From Aspidapion aeneum (taxonomy: Eukaryota; Arthropoda; Insecta; Coleoptera; Brentidae), in assembly GCA_963576565.1 (NCBI GenBank), contig OY755047.1, positions 31,285,351 through 31,349,350 of the forward strand: 64,000 nt of DNA, written 5' to 3'. Below, piece by piece: positions 53,926 through 64,000 of this stretch. The position numbers and the translations under genes were made by a program. Position 1 is the first letter of the stretch, and each line of letters begins with the position of its first letter. The notes beneath the pieces were generated by a model that was not told where the DNA came from, did no database searches, and saw only the letters and a program-made list of their open reading frames with translations.

Positions 53926-54215
53926 GTGTACCTACTAGTAGCAGCTAGGTACAAAATTGATAGGTATACCTAGAGTCCCTGTATGTTGACATATTTGGAT
54001 AATAATATATCCAAATATGTCAACATGCAGGGACTCTAGGTATACCTATAATGTACGATAACTTTGAGTTTTGATGCCCTTAGCGCTCCTACGAAATTAT
54101 ACGGTAGAGTATTTTCATGAATCAGGTTATTGGGTAATTTTGCACCTATCTGGGACAAGTAGGTACAAGTAGATTTAGCAGTTGGGTGTATTTTTTTTAT
54201 TTCCAACTTTTAGGT
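53926..54215. mobile_element. Small dispersed element containing a 42-bp-arm palindrome
   Basis: Its edges resemble the short family at 3925-4140 and 59430-59540 (ACCTACTAGTAGCAGCTAGG at the left; GTAGATTTAGCAGTTGGGTG at the right). In its middle, 53960-54049, ATAGGTATACCTAGAGTCCC and a further ~22 bp are followed after a few bases by the reverse complement, with a single mismatch across about 42 bp. No coding content. Confidence 0.65.
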
Positions 54216-54231
54216 TATATAGTGTGGGTTT

Positions 54232-54455
54232 GCCGAATTTTCCTCTACTTTTGACGTCCTAGGGTTTCGGTCGATTCAATCCTGGGATTTCGAGGGATAG
54301 AATCGAGCGAAATTTTGCCTCGGGCGCCAAATTTGTAAGAGGGTTTCGTCATCAAACGAATTTTCCTTTACTTTTGATGTCCCAGGGTTTCGGTCGATTC
54401 AATCCTGGGATTTCGAGGGATAGAATCGATCGAAATTTTGCCTCGGGGGCCACTC
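54232..54455 (+). repeat. Two direct ~100-bp units, period 125 bp
   Basis: The block TTTTGACGTCCTAGGGTTTC plus GGTCGATTCAATCCTGGGAT, TTCGAGGGATAGAATCGA and GAAATTTTGCCTCGGG at 54250-54330 recurs at 54375-54455 with four or so substitutions. The CCTGGGATTTCGAGG segment within each is rich in inverted complementarity to the preceding CCTAGGGTTTC. It may be the start of a larger array lost outside these units. Confidence 0.75.
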
Positions 54456-54479
54456 TAGAGTCTTCCTTGCCTCTCGGGT

Positions 54480-55639
54480 ATGCTTTTAAACAGTGGAGAA
54501 TAACCAGGTAGGTAAACGACAATTTCAATAAATAAACTCAACTTCTAAAGTTACTATTTTACGTGTATTTTATTGTTTGAGTTAAGTGGCACAAAAAAAG
54601 AAAATAATTAAATACACGTACGTCACTTGATACTTAATAAAACAAACTGATAAAACACTAAATAATTAAAATCTATTAAGAAAAAATAAAAAAATATATA
54701 TAAAAACTCTAGTTTACTTTGTTCTCTCTATTTCAGCACAGAAAATTTCGAAATCACCCCCTTTTCCAACTATTTCTTAAGTTATGGAAAAGAAAACGGA
54801 AGCAAACAACAGTAAGGTATATTAAATATGATAAAAATTCGACTACGTGCAAAGAAAAGCAAGCGCATGGTAAAGCCACCAATTACAAAAATATCTAGTG
54901 GCAAGGGCAGCTATAAACATACTACGTCACAGGATGATCCTGACAAACGGAGGAAATAAATAAAAAAAATTAATTACGGTTTCAGGTTATTTACAAATTT
55001 AACATGTTTTAACAGGTCGGATTTACGGTCGGGGGATATATCGCTTTCGGTGACAGGTTATTTACACAGGTAACGGTATTTAGCGCCAATCTTTACGAGT
55101 TGGGTTTTCGGTCGGTATATATGTCTTACGGTGAACAGTCTCTGGTTATGTACAAAAAATTTTTTTACAAAATAGCATTAAACTTTCTTACTATATTACC
55201 AGTAAGGTACCGGTTGAAAAATTATTTACCAAGGGCATTTGTAATAAAGAAAAGAACCAATATAATTACCAATTTCTGTCTTAAGTGGAAAACTTTACCA
55301 ATTTTTAAGTTTCCGCTGAGCACCTGTTTTTTTTTATACTTTACTACAGGTTGTAACAAAAACTGTCTTACGAAGAAATGTGTTTGCCTTTATTCTTAGT
55401 TTGGAGGAAAAGTAACAAACAAAAAATAATCTGAGAAAAACTATAGCAATTTTTTAGTTTTCCCGGCATAAGGTCTCCTAGGGTTTTTTAAACGGGCCAG
55501 TATAAAAATAATAAGATCTACTCCATGCTCTAGGTAAACAATTAAAGACATTCAGGATACAGGAGAACGGTACAATCAACGAGGGAGACTGGGGAGTCAA
55601 AGCCGGCTAAGTATGGGTTGAAGACGAACCTAACGGCCC
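54480..55639. other. Unassigned DNA
   Basis: Two related blocks at 54980-55060 and 55055-55140 share CAGGTTATTTACA and CGGTCGG-GATATAT, a weak ~75-bp repeat. The 99-codon plus frame at 55100-55399 is Lys/Phe-rich, matches no family I know and is not called as a gene. Confidence 0.3.
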
Positions 55640-56575
55640 ACAAAACATACTGTATAGCTTTGTTATCATTTTCGCTTCCTCGAAAGAGAGCAAAAATAAT
55701 AATAAAAAAACGGGAAACGAGGACGGGGTTTTAGCAAAGCACTATAATTATAAATCGGTGACGAAACATACAGCCCACGAAATATAATCTATAGCTTTGT
55801 TATCATTTTTGCTTCCTCGAAAGAGAGCAAAAATAATAATAAAAAAAAACCGGGAAACGGGAAACGAGGAAGGGGTTTTAGCAAAGCACCATAATTATAA
55901 ATCGGTGACGAAACATACAGCCCACGAGATATAATCTATAGCTTTGTTACCATTTTTGCTTCCTCGAAAGAGAGCAAAAATAATAATAAAAACCGGGAAA
56001 CGGGAACGGGGTTTTTAGCAAAGCACTATAATTATAAATCGGTGACGAAGCATACAGCCCACGAAATATAATCTATAGCTTTGTTATCATTTTTGCTTCC
56101 TCGAAAGAGAGCAAAAATAATAATAAAAAAAACCGGGAAACGGGAAATGAGGAAGGCGTTTTAGCAAAGCACTATAATTATAAATCGGTGACGAAACATA
56201 CAGCCCACGAGATATAATCTATAGCTTTGTTATCATTTTTGCTTCCTCGAAAGAGAGCAAAAATAATAATAAAAAAAACCGGGAAACGGGAAACGAGGAA
56301 TGGGTTTTAGCAAAGCACTATAATTATAAATTGGTGACGAAACATACAGCCCACAAGATATAATCTATAGCTTTGTTATCATTTTTGCTTCCTCGAAAGA
56401 GAGCAAAAATAATAATAAAAACCGGGAAACGGGAACGGGGTTTTAGCAAAGCACTATAATTATAAATCGGTGACGAAGCATACAGCCCACGAAATATAAT
56501 CTATAGCTTTGTTATCATTTTCGCTTCTTCGAAAGAGAGCAAAAATAATATTTAAAAAAAAACGGGAAATGAGGA
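55640..56575. repeat. ~143-bp tandem array, about 6.5 units
   Basis: ATAGCTTTGTTATCATTTTT recurs near 55652, 55792, 55937, 56079, 56220, 56366 and 56505. Every unit continues CGCTTCCTCGAAAGAGAGCA, AAAATAATAATAAAAA, an interval of ACCGGGAAACGGGAAACGAGG that varies in length, TTTTAGCAAAGCACTATAAT and CGGTGACGAAACATACAGCC. Length variation between units comes mainly from the CGGGAAA part. It is unrelated to the 143-bp unit of the composite element despite the similar length. Confidence 0.92.
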
Positions 56576-57805
56576 CGGGTTTATTAAATGTAAACGGGGA
56601 TATATGAAAGAAATAAAGTTAAAGAAAAAAACTAGAGCATGAAATACCAATAAAATTTAACAACATTTCTTACCTAAAGATTTTCCGGTTGGTTTTGATA
56701 TCGGAGGTATGAATGGCGAAAAGGCCGTGAGTAAACTGTGATTTGCTACGTATAAGGTAACTACCCGTAACTTAACAGCAGCGCAAGTGATGCACCACGG
56801 TATTTTGTTCGTGAATTTATAGTTGTCCGAAGTTTTCATAAAAAATTTCCTAAAAAGTTGCTGTTCGGAGTACTCCGCAACTTTCCGAAGTTTACCGAAA
56901 GTTTTGTAAAAACCTCGGGGAAAAAATAATGATTTCCATTGGGAAAACCGGAAAATTGGTGCAATGTTTACCTGTGTAATAACCTCACTTTCTCACCTGA
57001 TTAGTTTTCTTCGGGAAAATCTGCCGGCATTTTCCCAAATAACGTCCAACCTGTTCGCTATGGAAAATCCTGTTTTTCTCGGGAAAACCAGGATTATCCT
57101 CACCTCGACTTAGGAGGTGGAAAAAAAGCATACCTGTTGCACATCATTTGTAGGTACGTTTATTTTGATATTTGTATATTATAGTGACATAAACGCTGGT
57201 TTTCCTTGATAGGGACCTGATTGGAAAATTTCGGTTTTTCTGAGGGAAAACCCGGGATTTTCCTACCAATTTCATTACCTGGGAACTCCCTGGTTTTACA
57301 GTGACTTCAGTGCAGTAACTACATAGTATATTTCTTATCTCTAACCGAGTACAACTAAACATCCGGAAAACTGTGGAAAATTCCACTGGGTGTCGGGAAA
57401 TTTGTATGTAATTAGACTTCTGTATCATCATACTGGATTACTAATTACTTAGCAATCCAGAGGACGATCCAGGAAATTAGCTACCAGTGGTTATACTAAC
57501 CAGGCATGATTAGGTTACCGAACTCCCATTTTAGGAAAATCTTATGAAGCCATTTCCACCAACCAAAAATGTCTCTTCGAGCTACCTTCAGTTATGTAAG
57601 ACAGCTAAACCATAAGAGAGTTAAACCAATCTGCACACAATATCCAAGTTTATTCCAGGTAATATTTCTATTCCCTTTTTATGTAATTTTATCCGGAAAT
57701 CTGAATTACCATTCAGGTAATTTGTAATATTATAATTACCCATATTCGGTTGTCTGTGCTTAAATAGAAATTCGATGAAAAATAGATGAACAAAATTAGT
57801 AATTT
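56576..57805. other. Unassigned DNA, rich in GGGAAAA/TTTTCCC motifs
   Basis: Between 56860 and 57300 the words GGGAAAA, TTTTCCC and ACCGGAAAA recur many times in both orientations without a fixed period. The minus frame at 57144-57431 arises from this. No gene or element boundary could be supported. Confidence 0.35.
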
Positions 57806-57809
57806 CGTT

Positions 57810-58330
57810 ACATTAGTATAGTGTTGAAAAAAATCCTTAAACGTGTGTAGAAAGAATTTTTGAAATCGCTCTATATTTGTAAAAGTTATAGCTACAACTA
57901 TTGCTAGTAAGAAGGGCTGGGAGTAGAGAGGGATAGGGAGGGGGGAATTAGTAAAATAGTGTTGCAAAAAAAATGTTAAAGTGTGTGCAGAAAGAATTTT
58001 TAAAATCGTCCTATATTTAATAAAATTATGCGATTATAGTTTTTAAAGAGAGTGGGGAGGAATGACAGCAGAAGAGATGGGTGGGAGCAGGGAGGACTAC
58101 AAAGTAATTACAGCAAATAAGCAAGCATTAAAATCGCTGGAATTTAGGTTTAATTTATATGACTTAAATCCTACATCATCTGACAAAATAACGACTGACG
58201 TCTGTCAGTCCTTTTTAAAAAAAATATAGCCTATAGCACCACCGAGATCAGTAGCAAGTCAACGACACCTTTTTTGTCGAAATCGGTTCAGCCGTTTAGC
58301 ATCTAGGGCGAAAACAATTAACCTCCTTTC
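57810..58330 (-). repeat. Dispersed repeat, partner of 3090-3620
   Basis: In reverse orientation it shares AACGGCTGAACCGATTTCGA, CAAAAAAGGTGTC, ATTACTTTGTAG, CTCCCTGCTCCCACCCATC and AAAATTCTTTCTGCACA with the stretch at 3090. The two copies are about 75-80% alike by eye. A second AAAATTCTTTCT unit lies about 140 bp away in each. Confidence 0.65.
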
Positions 58331-58895
58331 GCCGTGCTGCATTGGGTAAAAAACAAATAAATGTGAGAGTACGCTTGGATTGAATGACATTTAAACACCA
58401 ACCTTATACTGAAGATTATATCATATGACAAGTGAGAAAACTAACGTATTTCACAGAGTGTAAGAATGTGACTTTCTAATGAGTTATGTACGATATTTAT
58501 TCTACGACCACAATACAGTCGAACCTCTCTAAGTCGAACCTCTATAACTCGAACCTCTCTATAACTCGAACCTTTTAAGCGGTCCCTGCACATTTTTCAA
58601 TGTTTATGTGTATTTTAACCTCTTTAACTTGAATTTCTATAACTCGAACCTCTCTATAACTCGAACCGTAATCTCGGTCCCGCCAAAGATCTCTCTAAGA
58701 CGAACTTTTGAAATCGATTAAACCTGAAATTGACCCCGCAATCGCTAGAGAGCGTTTCACATATGAACTGGTATATCAAACGTTAGCCGCTATTGTGTGA
58801 TCTTTTGGGATTCCCCTGGAGATTTTCCTAAGCAGGTGATATAATACATGCATACTATTAGGATCTTGTAGTAAAAAACTTTTCTAACCAGCAAG

Positions 58896-60781
58896 ATGTC
58901 AGCGCCACGAAAACTTAGAGCCTTAACCATAAAAAAAATGTTGGAGATTTTAAGAAAAGTTCAGAAGGGAATCCAAAAAAAAACATATTGGCCGGAATAT
59001 GAAATACAGAAAAGTACATTATCCACTATAATAAAAAATAAAAAGACAATTACGCAGTTTGGGAACGAGGTGGTGAACCATGGTCAAATAAAACGAAAAA
59101 CCTGTGAATAAAGTAAACACGGCATTAATTAAGTGGTTTACATCTGCAAGAAACGAAAATTTGCTCATCTCAGGACCCATTTTGCAGCAAAAAGCCCTAG
59201 ATTTTACAAAAAAATTGGGAAACGATAGTTTTAAAGCAAGCATAGGATGGCTAGAAAAATTTAAAAGAAGGTAGGTTCATATGATAATCAAACTTTGTGT
59301 TCTTGTTTGGTGCCTGAGAAACGAGTAGGCGTTTAAGATTTTTTTTAACACTATATTACTAGTTACACTATATTAATAGTTAACACTATATTACGAACCG
59401 AACCGAACCCTTTCTCTCTGCCCTTCCCGCTATAAGGCTGAATAAGAAGTAAACCTAAAAGTTGAAAATAAAAAAAACTACCCAACTGCGACTAGTTGCT
59501 ACAAGTAGATTTAGCAGTTAGGTGTTTTTTATATTTATTTTTATTTTATTTACCTACTTAATTTTGTAAGATGTTTTCTGTTTTATGATTGATATTACAA
59601 AAAAAAAAGCATGTGGTGAAAGTGCCGCTGTGGATAAAGAAAAGTGCGATACATGGATCCAAAGTTCCCTTCCCGCCATTTTAGCCCCCTACGATAACAA
59701 CGACATTTTCAACGCAGATGAAACTGGTCTGGTTTTCAGATATTTACCAGACAAAACATTAACTTTCAAACACGAGAAATGTCATGGAGGAAAGTTATCA
59801 AAAGAAAGGGCAACCCTTTTATTAGCGACAAATATGACGGGCACTGAAAAGTTGAAACCTATCCTAATAGGAAAAAGCATTAAACCACGGTGTTTTAAAG
59901 GAATTAAACATCAACCGCTGACTTATTAGAGCAATAAAAAAGCTTGGATGACAAGCGAACTTTTTGAAGAGTGGCTCTTAAATATGGATAAACAGTTTCT
60001 ATGTCAAAACCGTAAGGTTTTATTTCTGATAGACAACTGCCCTGCGATCCTCGTATTGGCCATAAATTAAAGGTAATAAAGTTGGTTTTCTTTTCACCAA
60101 ATATGAATTCTAAATTACAGCCTCTTGATCAAGGCATTATAAAAAGTTTAAATTTCATTACAAAAAATACTAAACGGTTTTGAGGCCAGTGCCACCATCC
60201 CCGACATTGATCTGCTCGATTGCGTTAATATTTCGGCCATAGCATGGAGGGTAGATGTGACTCAAGCGACCATTCAAAACTGTTTTAGTAAAGCTGGTTT
60301 TGGAACCCAAAACTATTTTGACGCAGAAGATGAAGTCCCTTTATCACAATTAAGAACACAAATCATTAGTGAACAGCAAGATACTTTAAATGTACAAGAG
60401 TTTATTGATCGATACTTGGACATTTTTCAAGTGAATGATAAGGTGACTTTTGATCAATTTTTCAATGTAGATGAAAATGTAGTAACAAGCGAAACTCTTA
60501 CAGAAGATAAGATCTTGGAAAATGTTGGCAAAACAGAGGAAAACCTTGAGGAAAACTCTAACGATGAAGATGAGAGTGAAGAAACTCCTAGACAAAAACC
60601 TTCCAACGCTGAAGTTTTGAAAGCAATTGAAACCATACAGCTCGCTTTTTCAATGGATGAGGCCACAACAAATAATGACTTGTCTCTTATCTTTGAAGTA
60701 CAAAAAAAAATTGAGTCCAACTGCGCAAAAAAAACATATTATTGTCAAAATTTAATAACTAATTATTTTTCAAGTTTTTAA
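58896..60781 (+). pseudogene. pogo/Tigger transposase (HTH-psq, CENP-B-type HTH, DDE) with breaks
   Basis: The start MSAPRKLRALTIKKMLEILR and STLSTIIKNKK form the psq-type DNA-binding helix. A stop follows, then VNTALIKWFTSARNEN, ISGPILQQKALDF and IGWLEKFKRR form the CENP-B-like second HTH. After about 300 bp of foreign DNA the DDE domain resumes: ACGESAAVDKEKCDTW, DIFNADETGLVFRYLP (first D), then a stop, FLIDNCPA (second D) followed by a frameshift, and LQPLDQGIIKSLN (third D). The last frame, 60257-60781, carries TIQNCFSKAGFGTQNYF and an acidic tail. In an active element this protein cuts and pastes the transposon at TA sites. At least two stops, one frameshift and the insertion rule that out here. 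Confidence 0.88.
59271..59580. other. Insertion inside the pogo transposase
   Basis: The transposase frame breaks after KFKRR and resumes at DITKKKACGESA. The intervening sequence holds a run ACACTATATTA repeated three times (59349-59393), three units of CCGAA, and the CTATAAGGCTGAATAAGAAG to GATTTAGCAGTTAGGTG segment of the small family at 3925-4140. The left edge (AAG|GTAGGT) could be a splice donor, but no convincing acceptor precedes the resumption, so an intron is possible but not supported. Confidence 0.5.
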
Positions 60782-60943
60782 GTATGTGCACGTTTATTTT
60801 AAGTTAGTTTTGTACTTTTAAACTGTTTTAATGCAATAAAAAAAATTATTTGAATATATGATTTTTTTCTATTACTCGAACTCTCCATCACTCGAACTGT
60901 TTTCGCGGTCCCTTGAAGTTCGAGTTATAGAGGTTCGACTGTA

Positions 60944-62340
60944 TATAACTCAAGTTTCAAACAAGAATTTTTAGGTTATCTCACAGCTTTTGACAAACGT
61001 CACCACGTCGGCAATTATCGAGATCTTCCTTGTGTGTGGTCGCCAAAATGTCATACCTTTTTCGGGTGAGGGTTTCAAGAATACTGTTGACGGAGAAACG
61101 CCCACTTTCACTCGAATTTCGAGGACTAGTCGCTCGGGGAGATTTCAAGAATAACGACACAGATGGTGTATTAGTCACAAACGTGCGCATGCATTGATCA
61201 TGCTTAAATATTTGTAACCAGCGGAACCTTTCTCTTTCTAGTGCTATATACACCAAGTATATTCTGTGTAATTTATATTTCAACAATGTCAATACTTTTT
61301 TATGTTTATACAGGGCTATCAAAACGGAGGGGCCACGATCCTCCACTGTGTTGACGTCACATCGGAGGCTAATTTTTTTTTGGTCACGTCACGACACAGC
61401 TGATTTGAAATATTGAAGTTGGAATGACGGTGCATTAATATTTATTTATTTTTTTTAAATAAAGCCAGATTTGACATTGTTTTTACTATGTTCTTGTAGA
61501 ACAATTTTTTTTAATGTGTAGTAATCCTTAATTTTTCAGCGCCGCTTTATTAGTCCGCACAAAAATTAAATTTGAAGCGAATGTATTCATTTCTGCGTGG
61601 AAAGTAATCGGATTACCTACATCTATTTGTTTATATTCTGAACTCGGCGGACTTTTAAAACTAAACTAGTTATTTGCATGTGTATACAAAAATTACAATA
61701 TCAAAAAATGATTTTTTGTAGTGTAGTTTTATTGTAAAAATATTAACGCTGGTATTTTTGAATTCTAAATGAACTTAATTGTAAAAAATCATTAAAAAAT
61801 CGAAAAAGTTTTACAATAAAAACCAACAAACAAATGCCATGACAAACACAAATGACCAAGTCAAATACATGTCAAATATAACAGTTGGTATGCGGTACAT
61901 GACGGGTAATTTAAATTCTAAATGCTAAATCTTGAAGATTTTAACTTTTTAATCATCTTGCATCCATGCAAATTTGGTGGAATATCGGGATTATGTCAGA
62001 ATATTTTAATGAAATTTCGCGGAAATCTGTAGTGCTATTTTGAAAATATCATAAAAAAAACGTCTGACCTCCCATAAGACCCAATGTAAAAGTCAGCCCC
62101 CCGAGAACAGCTGATTTTTTCAGGGTCGTGGCCTGTATTTTTTTGTTGGCCTTGGTTTATACAGGGATGGTGTCTAACGTCATTTAGATGACAAATTAGC
62201 GAAATTGGCATGTAGACAACGTTAAATGATGCATACGCGATCGGCGATGAGTATCCAAGAACCTAACATATCAACTTGAAGTTTCTGGAAAATTTCAAGT
62301 TCATATCTGAAATCTGAAATCTCAAATTTATTTATCGAAA
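60944..62340. other. Unassigned DNA
   Basis: The 121-codon minus frame at 60981-61346 (with FLKSPRATSPRNSSESGRFS) is one of the longest non-TE frames in the window, but it has no recognisable domain and spans no splice signals I can support. CAGGGCTATC near 61313 and CAGGGATGGTG near 62161 both follow TATA and might be element edges in the same orientation. No inverted partner was found. Confidence 0.3.
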
Positions 62341-63046
62341 AAATAAAAGGTTCTTACTAGTTTGGAAATGTTTTTTTTTATGCTAAAAGTATAACATGTT
62401 AATTCCTTGGACATTTATTGCCGATCGCGGAAGCAACATTAAATATTAACTTCATGCCAATTTCGCTATTTTGTCATCTATATGACGAAATGCGCGGCGA
62501 ATGCGCATTTTGGTCCTTGTTGCTGACATACACGGTGTTTGGTCCTCAGTACATTCATTTCGTGTGGATGTTAGAATTTAGTTATTTTATTTTTACTTTT
62601 TTGTTGGTTAAGATATTTTTTGGCTCACTGTGTAGAATTGGGATTTGCTAGCATTAGCCTGTAGCTTTTAGATAAATAAAATGAAAAATCAGTGGAAATT
62701 AGTATTTTCAACGGGACAGATCGGCTTAACATCTATCCATTCGTTCAATCACGATATGTGCATTGATTTATCACAAAATCATGACGCTATCAAATTTAGA
62801 ATTTTATAGTTTTATTTCGCTAGTAATTAGTTTAATTAAGCAATACCCGTGATTACGCGAGTGTTTTGCCTCGTCCTCCCTTCCTTAAAACCTCTGGAAT
62901 GGAAACCCCTCAACAGAACTGCTGAAGCAAGGATAAAGGCGGCCGCCCATCGACCCACAACCCAGCAACGAACAGTGAGTACAACAAAATCCATTTATAC
63001 ATTCCATTTTCAATCTCTCCTGAGTAACTTACCCAACACCCCAACA
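62341..63046. other. Unassigned DNA with a scrap of the composite family
   Basis: GGTTCTTACTAGTTTGGAAA at 62351 is about 35 bp of the terminal palindrome arm of the composite element. The frames at 62418-62651 and 62849-63088 lack recognisable motifs. The second runs into the MITE at 63047, which argues against it. Confidence 0.35.
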
Positions 63047-63375
63047 CACGGTAAAAAAATTGTCTTAGATCAAAGCAAATTGCTTTGAAGTAAAATAATT
63101 TGTGCTTTCCTATTCACCAAGACAATATTTTCTTGATTTAGCACACCGTCTTCTCTGGAAGCAAAATATTACTAATATGAAGAAAATTTGCTTTGTTACA
63201 AAATGGAGTATACTGAAACAAAACAATTAAAGAAGAAAAATAAAGTCTCATTTCAAGATTAAAGGCTGCGTTGAACTAAAAAGAAATATTTTAATTCAAG
63301 ACAAATTGTTTTAAGGTAAAACAATTTATTCAAGAATAGAACGGGTATTCATTGCAGACAAAATTTTTTACCCTG
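63047..63375 (+). mobile_element. CACGGTAAAA-ended MITE, uninterrupted copy
   Basis: The ends CACGGTAAAAAAATTGTCTT and, inverted, CAGGGTAAAAAATTTTGTCT define a 329-bp element. TA follows the right end (63376-63377) and CA precedes the left. The left subterminal region holds ATCAAAGCAAATTGCTTTGA, a near-palindrome. This copy gives the undisturbed reference for the interrupted one at 34815-36180 and the truncated one at 18108-18458. No coding sequence. Confidence 0.85.
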
Positions 63376-63377
63376 TA

Positions 63378-63928
63378 CCGCGAATAAGTGTATCGTGACA
63401 CACGGTTAAAAGAAACTTGTTTAATATGGGTTAAGCGAAACCTATTAATAATAATTTGCTTTTCCATGCAATAGCTACTCTGAAAAAGTATTTAATAGTG
63501 GGTGAAGAGCATGTGGATGATGGTTAACTGCAAAAACTAATGAGGCTAAAACAAGACATGTCACGCTTAAACAATTTCTTAAACTTATCGTCTTTCTGCG
63601 GTTCCTATCCGGTGCAGATGTTGATGATCATCCTGGCAATCATAATGTTGTTTGCTGCTTCGCGGAATAAAGGGGGATTTTGCCTCTGTTTTCGTTTATT
63701 CTGGCTTTCATTATTTTTTTGCAACAAACATTTTGTTGTGATCTTATAGTATCATGAGTGATATTGGCGACAAATAGTAAAAAAAGACATTTGATTAAAA
63801 AAAAAAGGAATTAATAGGGATTTTTTAAAAATAATAATTTTTAAAAATAATAATAACTTGAATAGTTCATAAAGTATCTGTTTTGATGTTCTACAAATAA
63901 ATAAATTCCTCCTTGTTTGTTCACATAC
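63378..63928. other. Unassigned DNA
   Basis: A 69-codon plus frame at 63540-63749 is hydrophobic and Phe/Leu-rich with no recognisable family. No repeats found. Confidence 0.3.
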
Positions 63929-63931
63929 AGA

Positions 63932-64000
63932 GTGGGCAAAAAGAAGCGGACAAAATGTTTTAAAGTATCGTCACATCGAATAGGCAAAAATTGGCATTGT
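63932..64000 (+). mobile_element. Left edge of a TA-type element running off the window
   Basis: After TA at about 63930, CAGAGTGGGCAAAAAGAAGC then GGACAAAATGTTTTAAAG has the same plan as the terminus CCGGGTAGGCCAAAAAAAAC then CGGACAATTATTTT of the foldback at 7798-9383. The other end lies outside the window. Confidence 0.4.

Larger units (their letters stand above)
58516..60941 (+). mobile_element. pogo/Tigger-type DNA transposon, near full length
   Basis: The ends CAGTCGAACCTCTCTAAGTC and, inverted, CAGTCGAACCTCTATAACTC are flanked by TA (58514-58515, 60942-60943). The subterminal phrase CTCTATAACTCGAACC is repeated three times at the left end and, as ATTACTCGAACTCTCCATCA plus relatives, at the right. 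Between them lies a decayed transposase gene with all three catalytic regions. At 2426 bp this is close to the expected full size plus an insertion. It is the most complete autonomous-type element in the window. Confidence 0.9.

Noticed and set aside
55640..56575. CRISPR-like array
   Set aside because: The whole ~143-bp unit repeats with no variable spacers, and the sequence is eukaryotic; it is a minisatellite.

Overview
The window reads as animal, most likely insect, intergenic or intronic DNA. It is strongly AT-rich, has no prokaryote-like gene packing, and its recognisable coding remnants are typical of insect genomes: mariner, pogo/Tigger, hAT and PIF/Harbinger transposases, RTE-like and Jockey LINEs, and RNase H pieces of R1/I-type LINEs. 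The order (for example Coleoptera) cannot be settled from the sequence. I find no intact host gene, no tRNA or rRNA gene and no CRISPR array. Every family I could recognise is a transposable-element relic, usually with stops or frameshifts.

Layout. 0-6 kb: a MULE-like element with a 9-bp target duplication, a copy of a composite tandem-repeat element, and a foldback element with ~430-bp arms. 6.9-11.3 kb: one RTE-like LINE (minus strand) split by a 1.6-kb foldback element and by the best copy of the composite element. 11.7-18.8 kb: a series of TA-flanked DNA elements with long or repetitive inverted arms, plus a Jockey 3' end. 18.9-21.4 kb: a ~518-bp tandem array. 22-28 kb: a hAT exon, duplicated LINE pieces and small TA elements. 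28-36 kb: hAT, Harbinger and a three-level nest of insertions. 37-46 kb: LINE ends, direct repeats, an RNase H fragment and two divergent mariners. 46.4-47.9 kb: an element whose inverted arms are made of a ~16-bp repeat around a ~630-bp (CCGAA)n core. 49-56 kb: another composite element, an RNase H fragment, a hAT element, palindromes and a ~143-bp tandem array. 58.5-61 kb: a nearly full-length pogo/Tigger element. 61-64 kb: mostly unassigned, with one small TA element and the edge of another.

The parts do not form a pathway; they record successive insertions. The order can be read directly in several places. A LINE is interrupted twice. A hAT MITE with a perfect 8-bp duplication sits in a hAT element with a nearly perfect one, which sits in a TA-flanked element. 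A tandem duplication carries a MITE in only one copy. The least conventional material is the set of DNA elements whose termini are built from short repeated motifs (AAAACAGCGACAT, CGGGTAAT, GGGCAAAATGGGG, CCGCCATCTT), and the composite family with a hairpin at one end, a ~143-bp array in the middle and a large palindrome at the other end. All element ends were judged by eye; no database search was possible.
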